Shown here: positions 12,618-24,500 of the stretch, piece by piece
Layout: every line of letters begins with the position of its first letter
Numbering within the stretch: position 1 is the first letter of the stretch
NCBI RefSeq assembly: GCF_947623445.1
Contig: NC_135245.1
Coordinates: 16,313,501-16,377,500 of the forward strand
Length of the DNA stretch: 64,000 bases
Source: Clavelina lepadiformis
Taxonomy: Eukaryota; Chordata; Ascidiacea; Aplousobranchia; Clavelinidae
Direction: 5' to 3'
Position numbers and translations under genes: made by a program
Notes under the pieces: model-generated
Databases searched by the model: none
The model's input: the letters and a program-made list of their open reading frames with translations, nothing else
What the model was told of the DNA's origin: nothing

Positions 12618-14590
12618 TCACACAAATATACAATTAATACGTTTCGACGTCTGGGTAACGAATAGGGTGAAGTCGACCGATATTTCGGGAGTTACAAACG
12701 ATATTAAAATTGTTACTCTCGTGACGATTTGCATTTGATCGGTTATTAAAAAATAAGCTCCAGTCAAGGGCTTGTCCAAGTGCTGGGGAACATCTTCTGG
12801 GTGACTATCTTGACTATAGGAAGGCATCGTATGATGGTCACCTCTGCTTAGCTTTAGCCTGTTAAAATATACTCTTAACGTCCGTTCATGATTGCGAATC
12901 AGATAATTTGCCGGTGGAAAAGTTTCAACAACTTCGTAGGGGCCTGAATAAGGGAGGTGAAACTTTCGCTTTTCATCTTTTGATATGACAGTGTTTCGCA
13001 GCATGACGTTGTCTCTTACTTTAAACTCCGCTTGTCTCGATACCGACTTGTCGTAACGTGCTTTCATGGATTGCCAACGTTGGTCGAGTCTCGTTTTCAC
13101 GACTTCGTGGACAAGCCGCATACGGTCTTGTAAATCGAACATTGCCGACGATGATGGATGACTTGAAAGCTGTCCAGTCATCAAATCTTCTGGTAACCTA
13201 AATTCTCGTCCAGTCAGAAGGAAATGTGGAGAAACACCTGTCTCTTCGTGTCGACTGGCGTTATAGGTCGCACAAATTGAGGAGAGAGATTTATCCCAAG
13301 ATAGTGGATCGCATTGGACATAATTCTTCATGACGGAAAGGATGCTTCTATTGGCCCTTTCAACCGTTCCCAGAAGGGTGGTATGCGGTGGTTCTTAATT
13401 TCTTGCAGCCGAGAAGATTAATAAGCTCTTTAAACAACTGGCTCTCAAAGTTTCCTCCTCGGTCACTGTGAATACGCTCCGGAACACTATGAATCGTCAT
13501 CCAGTTATGATAGAGAACAAATGCTGTTTCTTGGGCTGTCTGTGATGCCATTGACCAAGCCTACATATATTTAGTGTACATATCAGTGGCTACCAGTATG
13601 TAACGGCTTCCTGAATGTGTCACAGGAAGTCCTCCAAGGACGTCAATCTCTATTCTTTGCATCGGCTCCAACTCATCGGAAGGTACCAAGGATGCTCTTG
13701 GTGTTCTAGAAGGAGCTTTACGTAAATCACAGAGTGTGCAACACTCACAATACTCACGGACATCCGTTTTCCAGCGGGGCTAGTAAAATCGTATTGAAAC
13801 TCTTTCAGCTGTTCTATCAACACCCATATGTCCTCCTCCAAGGGATGCGTCATGTAACTCTTTCAGGACTCTCGGACGCATTTCTTTAGGAACCAGTAAC
13901 TGAAGGCGTTTTCCTTCCAATGTGTCTTCCAGACTGCGGTACACTGGTGAATTAAAAAAATCTCCAAACAAAGACCAGTAATGTCGAATCTCACTGCTCA
14001 ATTTCAAGGGGGTCTTGCGCCGGCTCTAATCCAACCTAGTACTACGAAAAGATGTTCGTCGGACTTTTGAGCTTGTGAAATTTATCAGGAGTCCAACCAA
14101 AACCCTCACGAAGATCAATACTTAAAACACTTTCCGTCGAGGTCTTACCGGTTTTAAAGTTTTCTTCAACTTCAAACGTATACTTCTCAGGATTCAATTC
14201 GATGCTATTAGAATCACTTATTTTGCTGCTCTGTGGCCTTCTACTAAATGCGTCTGCATTGGAGTGCTTTGATCCAGAGCGATGTATTAATTTAAAATCA
14301 AAATCAGCCAATATTTCAAACCAGCGCGCACATTGACCGTATGTCTCTTTTGCTGTCCACAGCCACCGTAACGAAGCGTGGTCCGTGCGAAGAAGAAAAG
14401 GTGTGCCAAGATAACAACGAAATTTCTGCATCCTAAAAACAATTGCCAGGAGTTCCTTCCTCGTGGTGGAATATTTTCTTTCTGCTTTCTTTCTCACATT
14501 GCCGTCCTTCTTTTTCACCAACACAACTGGGCTAGACCAAGGCGACTGTGAGTGACTAATAACGTTATCATTTAACATATCCTTTAGCAA
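12618..14590 (-). pseudogene. pol remnant of the Gypsy element: RNase H and integrase segments
   Basis: On the minus strand there are RNase H-like peptides, with the TDHASLRWL and SKHSNADAFSRRP signatures typical of Ty3/Gypsy. They are followed by integrase core peptides (HSDRGGNFES, TAYHPSGNG) and a C-terminal integrase stretch. The order RNase H then integrase is the Gypsy order. The region is not intact and is treated as a fossil. Confidence 0.85.
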
Positions 14591-14928
14591 CTCATCTACC
14601 TTTCATTTGTTTTCTTCTGACATTAGGCTTTACAAAAACATACAGCAAAATAAACTATACGCTATGATAGATAGAGAATAAACAAACAAAAAATCATTAC
14701 TGAATGTCCAAATACCGATCAAGCTTCTTCACTGTACTGCCACGTCTCGTGAATGGTTCAGCGTGCGATGTTTGTCGGTCATTTTTGCATCCAAAGTTGT
14801 CTGAATTCAATGAGTCTTCGAAATTTGTAGTCGGAAATCACTAGACTTCTCTTAACCTCAATTTTAATTGTTCATAGCTTCCTCGATAAAAGAAAAGCGT
14901 AGTTCTCACCGAACTCGGCGCACTAGAT

Positions 14929-15498
14929 TGTAATGAAATGGTTGGTTTATGGTTGTTGAACTTGACTGGTTTAGCCACTCCAATACAATGTTTGATTGTC
15001 TAATTGTTTGCTGCGCTCGATGGTATATGATTTTCAAAGGCCGTTTTCTTGCTTTATCAAACCTTAGAATTAATTGTCCACCTTAGCGAATTATTGTCTT
15101 TCGAAGGTGACAACAAGGTTGTTTAACTTGACACTGATCTTCATCAAATATAGTTCTCAAAATTTATTACACAAGCATCACAACTGTATAGAGTATACTG
15201 ATTATATTGAAGCTTCTTTGAACAAATACTTTTAGATAGAACATTGACATAGCAGCAACAGCATAAAGACGTCCATGTTACAGCGTTTATCATAGTAGAC
15301 TGTATGCATTTTACAACTGTGCATATTAATAATACTACTGTGCGCAAGACAGGCAGCCACAACATTTATGTCACAACTCAAAACAAAAAACAAGAAGTTA
15401 TCGGTATGGCATTTATATCACATTTCGTAATGCCGATTTTCGTAAACAAGTATTCTATGCAGCATTCGATTTGCAGGCTATTTTATAATGTCATCACA
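14929..15498 (-). repeat. LTR of the Gypsy element (5' LTR in element orientation)
   Basis: Partner of the LTR at 10799. On the element strand it starts TGTGATGA and ends TCATTACA, a short inverted pair typical of LTR ends. It abuts host sequence AGCC shared with the empty site in unit 2. Confidence 0.8.
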
Positions 15499-15556
15499 AG
15501 CCTTTCTAAAATGAAGATCACAATAAATTGTAACATTTATTTCGTGCAATGCAGAA

Positions 15557-16188
15557 ATGGCTTTATATAGAGTTGGAGAAGTGGTTTTGTCAAAAGCCCT
15601 TAAGCAAAAGGGTTCTGTTAAAAATCTGGTATTTGCATCAAAATACAGAAATGTGAAAGAATTATATGCTCTTGTTTGTGAGACCTTAAAATATTCCAAA
15701 GTACTTGATGAAATTTTTGTGTCTAGTAACTTTTTGAAACACTGCAAAGGACTCAGCAAATCACTAGCAAAATTGCTTGTGTATGATTTATTGTTTGGCA
15801 AAGGTATACAATGTTCTGGAAAATACAAAAGGGCAGTAATGACGAATAAGTAATTATTGCAATTCACCCTGGCAAGAATCAAAATGAAAATTATTACCAA
15901 TGCTGAACTAATAACTGATCCAATAGCAAACGTTCAAATTCCAAAATATCTCCGTGTAAATACTTTAAAAACAACTCTTAAATCTTTGACCAACTGCCTA
16001 AAATGTTAGGGTTACAACTTATTTGAAGGAAACTGGAAGAAAATATGATTATCAAAGAATTCAAGATTGACGAACAAATTGATAACTTGCTTGTTTTCAA
16101 AGAAAAAGTGAATTTTCATAAACACGATTTGTACTTGAATGGTCATTTAATTTTCCAAGACAAAGCGAGTTGCATTCCAGCACAAGTT
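15557..16188 (+). pseudogene. NSUN5 5' fragment, pseudogene made by the tandem duplication
   Basis: This matches the first 212 codons of the intact NSUN5 at 28534. The frame is open for 97 codons and then stops at 15850 (AAG TAA where the intact gene has AAG TCT). A second in-frame stop lies near 16008, and a small length change sits near 16044. The match ends abruptly at 16188, before the SAM-binding motif, where duplicated upstream sequence of unit 2 begins. No catalytic motif remains, so it cannot encode a methyltransferase. The acceptor-like AG just before its ATG is kept. The Gypsy element lies immediately upstream and separates it from any leader shared with unit 2. Confidence 0.92.
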
Positions 16189-16503
16189 TGTGCTGTGATG
16201 TGCCTTTTTAAGAAAAATATTGCGCCAAAAAAACAAGAATGGACTTAAATGCCCGACCAAAAATCTGGAAAATGTTTATGTCTTATCGGCTGAATTCTGT
16301 TCATGCGATAAACAGATCACACATAATCATCTTTAAACAACAATTTTAAAGAATTTTACACGCGAAGTGAATGTTCAAGTCTGTTGACATGTTGTTGAAA
16401 ATCATGAGTGTCAACGTACTGGTAATTAAGATGCTTTTTGGCCAACATTCAACTTCTGTTATTAACGTCGTTGCATTCGTTAGGTTTTATTACATTTTGA
16501 ATA

Positions 16504-17015
16504 CCGTATTTACTTGATTGTAAGCCGCGCTTGATTGTAAGCCGCCCTTGATTGTAAGCCGCATGTGATAGTATTAAAAATTTAATGTAAGCCGCCCTTG
16601 ATTGTAAGCCGCATGTGATAGTGTTAAAAATTTAATGTAAGCCGCCCTTGATTGTAAGCCGCATGTGATAGTGTTAAAAATTTAATGTAAGCCGCTCTTG
16701 AATGTAAGCCGCATATACCAACTGTTTAAACGCAAAGCTGAAACTGTTTAAAGGTTTATTTTAACTTTCATGCTCATTATTGTCATTGTCATCATCATCG
16801 ATAAATGTCACCGAGATTACCGACAATTTAAAATGCACGTCACAACTTCACAATTGTCGGTATCAGACAATGCAATACGGAAAAACATCTATTCTATGGC
16901 AAAGTCGACAAGGAAAAAGGCAAAAATAAAAAATATAAGCCGCCCTTGAATTTAAGCTACAAACATGATGAAAAAAAAACTTTGTAAGCCGCGACTTACA
17001 ATCAAGTAAATACGG
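16504..17015. mobile_element. Tc1/mariner-like MITE with 50-base internal tandem repeats
   Basis: This 512-base insertion is absent from unit 1, where the host reads GAATACTGATG. It is flanked by TA (16502-16503, 17016-17017). Its ends are inverted repeats starting CCGTATTTACTTGATTGTAA, and the right end is the reverse complement. Three 50-base units (16545-16694) each carry GTAAGCCGC motifs related to the TIR, so the end motif has been amplified inside. The TA duplication suggests a Tc1/mariner-type transposase. No coding region. Confidence 0.85.
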
Positions 17016-18539
17016 TACTGATGAAAGTTATTGCAAGTAGCCTACATTCTTTGATATCAATTTCTTAATCTGAAAACAATAAGATCAATGACGCTTGGAA
17101 ATATCTCACTGGGTTGATTTCTCAACCATGTTTCAAAACGATTGCTTTAATATAAAAAATGCTTCAACAGGGGTATGGTTAACTTTTTCACCAAACCAAG
17201 CGTCTTAGCTGCTTGTGTTGGTTACAAGGCGCTGTATTGTTATTTCGCTATAGACTTTTAAGTTAAAAAGTTGAATACAATGCAATGTTTGGCGGCAATA
17301 AAGGACTGTGATATGGGCAAAACTACCAGACTTAAACGATAGCACAGCACATAGATTTACAACTGTGTTAAATTACCACATCTTCAAAAACGAAGGAAAG
17401 ACAGTTAAAATAAGACTGGTTATGATAATTCGCTATTTAACACATGGCTATCTTATACACCCATATATTTTGTTTCGATCTGAGTAAACTTCCTTTGTTA
17501 ACAGAGCTAGTGAAAAGTGGAAAAGCAATTTCAGAAAAAAGCAAAGGTCTACCATATATATACAAAATACATATTTATACAAAACGTTGACCGATGCATC
17601 AGCAAAAAAGGAACCGATCCATAGGTAAAGTTTAACATCGGCATCGGTACGTCTCTATTGTTGATTTACCCCTATTTTTTCGGGGATGGGCTTTCTAATT
17701 ATACACATTAAAATGAGCTACACCCATACTATTTGGAATAAAATGTTTTGAATTTAGAACTTTGAACAATAACGAAACAAGAACGCTGACTTTCTTGTTT
17801 TTAATTGAAAAGGGAAAGGTAGATAAAAATCATGCCACAAACAAATTATTGTTACACTCACAACTTTTCACACAATATTCGTTGCAAACTACCATAGTCA
17901 GTTTTTCGGGTCGAGTATAAAAGTGCAGAACCACAAGATGCCTTTGTGAGCTATACCCAAGCTTCTCAAATTGTCATCTGATTAAACCCAGTTGTTCTAA
18001 ACCTTAATATGTGTTATCTAGCATAGAAAAAAAGTCTTGTCATTTGATTTTGCATTTACAAAATAATTTTTGTGTATATTTGTTATATTATTTCCAGAAA
18101 ATAAAACGCAAGGATTAAAAAGGCAACATAAATTAATTATCGACTCTTATCTGAGTTACAGTAGCCGTTTTGGTTTGGGTGGTAAGATTTTTTCAATCGT
18201 TTATACTTAACCATAGAAATTGTCGTCCCTAATTAATTATCTTTTAAATTGCAAGCTCTCTGTACATCGGCTTGTAAAGATTTCCCTTTTGTGAGTACTG
18301 TATTAATTTTTTTGAAAATTGTTGCCTAGTTATTTTACAATATTTTGAATCCTGTGCTTGATTATGATGTGCCTTTGATATGACTTAACAATTTGGACAG
18401 CAGTTTGCACTTTTTTCTGATTAAGATTCGCAATAATTATAATAGTAGCCTACTCTAATGATAACATATTTTATTAAATTTAAGTGTGTGGTGAATTTGA
18501 GATACTAAAAGATTGAAAAAAATATAGAAAAAGTGCAAA

Positions 18540-21500
18540 ATGTCATATGATTGCCAAGTTTTTGTGGGAAACGTTTCTCATTATCACCTTGAGGAAAACT
18601 TGATGGGAACGTTTGGGGGGCATCATAGAGTTAAAGAAGTGGAAATGATCTGCGACAGAGAAACTGATATACCTCTTGGCTTTGCATATGTCACCTTTTT
18701 TGAGCCAAAAGAAGTCCAGCTGGCAATCGATGAATTCAATGGGACAGGATACATGGAACGGAAACTCATTGTACGGAAGGCGGACAGACGAAATGATAAA
18801 TTAAATTATCAACGAGAGGGCGATGGACTGGGTTGTGGCGATGACAATTATGGAGGCAGAAGATCATGTGGTAAAACTCACACTAACATTTATACCTATC
18901 ATTTTTACCAGCAGATATTTTAATTGCAAAACAGTGTTTTAACGTTTTGCAACCTATGAAATGGTTTGCACTAATGTATGGTCAAATGTCCTAATTAGGC
19001 ACACTCTTTTGGAAACTATCCAGTTACACATTTGCTTGGGCATCAACCTGCAATGAGTCATGCTTGGGTGAAAGGTTGTACCTACCTACACCTGTTAATA
19101 ATAACATTTTTAATAATAGCAACTACTTTTCATGCAAATAACAATTTGCGCTCCATTTTTGTTGCGGGCAACAAACATCAAAGGGTATCGCAATAGTTTG
19201 CGAATAGACTGATTGTGTGAGTATAGATGTTAAAAAAAATGATTCGCTCAATTTGTTTCACTAAGCCTGTGCTAAGTAAACAGACGTTGCACAACTAATT
19301 ACAATGACATACAACTGTACTTTTTGACTATTCTCGGCACATTAACTAGCTAAGAACTTAATTAGTCACTCTGATTAGTCTGAAACTATCCTTGTTTACA
19401 ACCTCGTGGGGCTAATGCTATTATGTTTCAATGCCACTTGTGGTTCAATTTAAGAATCATTGCTTTTTGTTAATAATGTGTGCTATGTATGGCAGGGGGA
19501 CGGTACCCCCTAGGAGATTGTCCATTAGTAGTCATTGTAAGCAAGATTAATTTGGATCAACCCAACTCATACACTCAATTTAAAAGAATTAAACAATAAC
19601 GCATATAATGGTAAATCTCCTGAAACCTCATCAGTAGGGCGATTATTTTTTGACTTTCAAAAATTTGTCAAATTTACAACGTTAGGGTGTCAAAAATTGT
19701 CAAAATTTTTTACAAACTGCATTTTTGTGGTTTCATCGAACTTGCACTGTAGGTGAACTTGTCAATTTACATTGTACACCTTGTAGCCTACTTTATACTT
19801 TTGTAAATGGCCCATTGTCTACTTATTGTGAATCAGCTCTTACCTTCGGTTTTGCTTTAGATAGTTCAATAACTTCATGTATCTTTAGTTTAGACCAGCG
19901 GTTCCCAAACTTTTTTTAAATTTTTGCCTGGTGGACCCTTTGCAATTATTTTCATAATTCGCGGCCCTATAAAAATCAAAGTATGCTATAGGAAAAATGC
20001 AAAAACCACACCAATGAAAGAAAAAGCATTCTCATTGCGGACCCTCTGAAACTGCTTTAAGGACCCTAGTTTAGGAACCGCTGGTTTAGACAAATGTATT
20101 GACCTGTTTTTGTTGTGTCTTTGTTGCAATTTTTTGGCATTGATTTGTGATTAGCTCATTTCCCTTTTCAGAATAGGCTAGGTCTGCGTTCAGATTTTTG
20201 CCCTTCTTTACTACAATAAATTTTAACTTTTTGTACAATAATGCGTAATTTAAATACTTGAGTTCTTGATATACCGGTATGTCAAAAAAAGTTTTTTAAT
20301 GTCAAAATTTTCAATTTTTAGGCCAAAAATAATTGCCCTACTCATCAGTGATACTGAAATTTAAAAAAATATAATTGAGCACCCCATTCGTCTACTTTCC
20401 GCCCATTAAAATGGTCCACAGTACGGGATATTTTCCCATTCCAATGGTTGAAAGTATGCCTTTCTTACCCTAGAGTAAGATATATGCTTTTGGAATGGGG
20501 AGAATTTTACTTCGGCATAAGTATGGTTTGTGAACCCCATTTGTCTATTTTTCTGCCCATTAAAATGGACCTGCTTTCAGCAATGGGGTTTCCCACAAAC
20601 CATATTTCTGCTGAAGTAAACATCTCCCCATTCCAAATGCATATATCTTACTTTAGGGTAAGAAAGGCATACTTCCTGCCTTTCGAATGGAAAAATATTA
20701 CCGCATTTTCCTCCATTTTAATGGGCGGAAAGCAGACGAATCGGTTGAATTGAGCTATTCTGTTAACCCTATAATTCCATCTGACATACATCATAGCATT
20801 TTTGCTTTGGTCTGGAAAATTTATTTACAGATGAATGTTGGAGGTTAAGATTAAAATTTGATCGATGTGACTGCAACACCCAAAACGTTTAATAAACATT
20901 TTCAAAACTTGTGTATTAGCAAAGCCAGAATGCCTGTTATGACATCATAACTGGTCATTTAAGCATCCTAAGGTGGACAATACTTGCATGTTCCAGGGCT
21001 TTTCAACCAAATGAATACAGTTTAGGCTTAAATCAACTTGTTACACTTAATTTAAGAGCGTTTTGTGGTAGGTAAATTGACAGTTTAAATATAGCCTTGG
21101 AATTCTTGTAATTCATTTATATTTATAAAAGAATTTATTTTAAACCTAGTCACTAACTTGATATATACTACTGACATTTTGCACTGGACATGGGTGGAAA
21201 TAACCTGCTTCATGAAACATATTTCAAATGTAAAACAAAGCTTAACATCTAACAAGGCATCAAAGAAAAACGGGAAAAACTTCAGTCACGTAAAAAATTG
21301 AGTCCAAAGATTCCTCTCAAGACCGCTTACTTGACCTGTGTTTTTTTCTGTACAAACTTCAAAATGCATACCAAATCCAAGTGCACGTTATTGCTTCTAA
21401 CTCTGCTGAAGGTTTTTACAATCTTTTACATTTCACCAATAATGTTATAATAATTAAAAACTATTTCCATTGATCGTGTCACAACAAATGTCAGAAAACC

Positions 21501-24500
21501 AATGCGAAAAATGTTATTGGCCTAACACCAGGATCGGATCTGGAATTTTTTTAGTGGGATGTTCTAAACGTCACAATTTTTGAATATGGGGATTCATCAA
21601 GAAGTCAAGATATGGGAATTTTTTCAAGTTTTTTTGATGCAAGTTTACATTTTTTCTTTTCCCCATCCATAGTGTATATGTCAGTGAACTAAAAATATTA
21701 GTGCTCTTTTTGAAAAGACTAAATTGTTCTGAGCCGAGCTTAATCCATTGCAAGGGTTGTGGGTTACCAAGGGGTAACCCATGTCATTCAACACGTTGCT
21801 CGTAGGTCATTAATACTTAGCAAAAATTGAAACGTGTTCATTAAGAATACCTGAACACGTTATTCAAAAAGTGATTTTTACATCACATCTCCCACGATGT
21901 TTTAATGCACACGGACGCATGTAACTATACAAATGTAAGGCAATATCTGTATTTCACCATAGCCTTTGATGTAAGGTGTTTAACAAAACCAGGAAATCAG
22001 GCAACGTCACAGAATTTACGTAAAAAAACTTACTTGCAGAAAATAACACGCAAGGAATAAAAAAGTCTACACATTTTTTTGTGTGTAAAATTGACACCTG
22101 TGCTGTATTTTTTGTTTGTGTTAGTCATTTTTTCAGCTTAGCCTTGTCGACATTGGTAACAACAACAACACAAACTGTATACGCCACCGCTTTCATTAAT
22201 AAATTAAAGCGCTAATCGTTATAGTAAAACGACATGTTCTGGGCACGTCTAATCTTTTTTTGCTAATTGTTACTAAAATCCGAAAGATGAATGCTTGTTG
22301 TGCGGTCGAGCGAAGTTTTCTTTAAAGAAAAACAAACAAATATTTGCGCAAGGACCCACCACCTGTCAATCAATTGTGGGCTATCAATCAATCAAATGTG
22401 TGTCAATCAATTGTTTAATCAAATTACCTGGACACATGTAGTATCATAATTATGATAACAATACCAAAACGATGTAATTGTGATTAGTATATATCCAGTA
22501 CAACGATTGCAGAAATAGATATATTAATTAATAAGAATGAAATGAGATAACCACAATGATTACTACTAACCAGATAATTGTATGGCAAATATTGACCTTT
22601 CGTATCCAGTTATATTTTGTTTGTGTCTCTTAGCTTTTAATGGCCTGGTAATGTTGTTGCTCATGTCTGACAGATACCACAAAAGTGTAGAGTCTTCCAG
22701 TATCGCTGAGCAATCAATGTATTGTGTTTATTGTTTATCCTGAATAATATATTTCGTTTTAATAATTATATATTTCGTATAATAAATTAATAATATTTCG
22801 TAAAGCGAAATGACGATGCGACATCTAGAAGCCGATATGAGCCACTGACACGCTTTGTGCGGGGAAATTTTTAAGTTTTCATTCCCACCAAAGTATTGTT
22901 GGTAGTACCAATGTGGTTTCAATTCCAGGGGGCTGCACTCAAACCAGATACGAATATTTGAAAGAGAGAAAAGAAAAATTTGGGCAATGGGCAGAGAGAA
23001 AGGCGAGAAGCCGGACAGAGGAAAATATGCGTGCCTCTTGTCATTAAAACATTTAGAAAATGCACTATGCCGCATGTTTGCATTGAAACGAACTACTGCT
23101 TGTTTTTAACTAAAAAAGTAAAGAGTACTTGCGTAATTTATTTTAATTACTGATGGTGGTGTTTCAACATCTCATCACCGCGGCTGAATCCACCTGCCTG
23201 CAAAAATATGATAAGGTCAGACTGCATGCAGTGAGCTTATCTTTAGTGTGTTAGATGAAAGATAAGTCAACGAAAAGACATAAAAGCGATATTTTTATAA
23301 TAAACGAAGTGCATTTTTTGGGGTGGGAAAGTTGTGTGCGCCCGTTTTTGGACATTTGACCATACATTGGAAAAGTTTCAGTACGAATGAAAATCGTTTA
23401 TGTATGTCTTGTAAAATTTTCTTTAGGAATCTTGATATTTTTGTTAATGTTTACATAGATCTATATAGATTTTCTTAGTCATTTATCAGTAATTATTTTT
23501 CTATAACTTGGTATGTATGGCTGCTTTTAGTTGTAAAGATATATATTTTTTTCAGAAATGTTTTCATATCTTTTACACGTCTTAAAACCAGTTAAAAATC
23601 TGTTGAAAAACAAGGAACTGTTGCGGATTCATTTGTAGCATGCACCGTGCCATGAACTAACTTGTGTGGGCACGGCACACGCAAGCAATTGCTAAATGAT
23701 GTTACTATTGCACCTTACATAGCTCATGCAGCCTGTTGTTAAAGATAGGCGGCTAGGGTAGGAGAATGGGTATACAAAAGTTGATTTTAGCAATTTATGG
23801 TTTGATTGGAGTTGGATTTAGATTAGGTTACTAAGTTATAACACAGGTCAACAAGAAACTGTAAAAAATAACTTCAATCGCACGATTTTTTCCACTGCAA
23901 TAGTACAACCATCCGTAAAAGACAGTCTTAGGTATGTTATGTTTAAAACGTTGAAATCGGCTTTATTTGTAAGTCTTAACCTCCCGCATTCAGTTGTAAG
24001 AAATACTCCAGGCAAAATCAAAGATGCTACAATGTAAATCACATAGAATTAAATGGCAATAAATAATAACATAAATAAATAAATAACATAAATAACTAGC
24101 ATAAATAACAGCATAAATAACAAACTATACCTTTAAATTTTGGTATCACACAATGGGAACTGCTATCATACGCATGATTACAGAATTAGGGCTGATTGCT
24201 TGAGTTAGATTAATCCAACTTAATCTGCTTTCTAAGTTAATAAGTTGTTAGTGATCATGAAGACTTGTTCGCCAAGTTCATACAGGGGCTGGCCAACCTT
24301 GCATTAAAGTAGGCTCCCATGTAAATAGAAGTTGGCACGAGCAACACTCCTTTCAAGGGTTATTTGCTTGTCACTCAAATGTACAAATTGGATACAAATG
24401 GTCGGGTTGAAAAAAATATTAGGGTTTTCGACTTTCATAAAACCATAATTTTATGTAGTGAATAGATAATTGAATTATGTATATGAAAACATGAATAATA

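Larger units (their letters stand above)
10799..15498 (-). mobile_element. Broken Ty3/Gypsy LTR retrotransposon (fossil)
   Basis: An element of about 4.7 kb, reading on the minus strand, lies in the intronic or leader sequence just before the truncated NSUN5 copy. Unit 2 shows the empty site, and the flanks carry a 4-5-base duplication of (A)AGCC. Two LTRs bound a region with recognisable RNase H and integrase segments. It is broken, with several interruptions, and shorter than a complete element. The LTRs differ by about 9% over 285 aligned bases, similar to the more diverged parts of the two units. It therefore probably inserted not long after the duplication. Confidence 0.85.
1..16188 (+). 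repeat. Tandem segmental duplication, unit 1
   Basis: Base 1 aligns with about 16409 and the two tracts stay collinear to 16188 / 29169. The unit holds the RNA-binding protein gene, its 6-kb intron and the first half of NSUN5. The right edge is the junction inside NSUN5 after the codons for CIPAQV (16188). The left edge lies outside the window, because 16189-16408 of unit 2 has no match here. Divergence from unit 2 is uneven: about 3% around 2160-2560, near 10% around 4344-4540 and 8500-8700, and under 1% at 3903-4343 (counted by eye). Confidence 0.95.

Noticed and set aside
24053-24135. Repeated ATAAATAAC units in unit 2 only
   Set aside because: A simple-sequence expansion, not a CRISPR-like or structured repeat.
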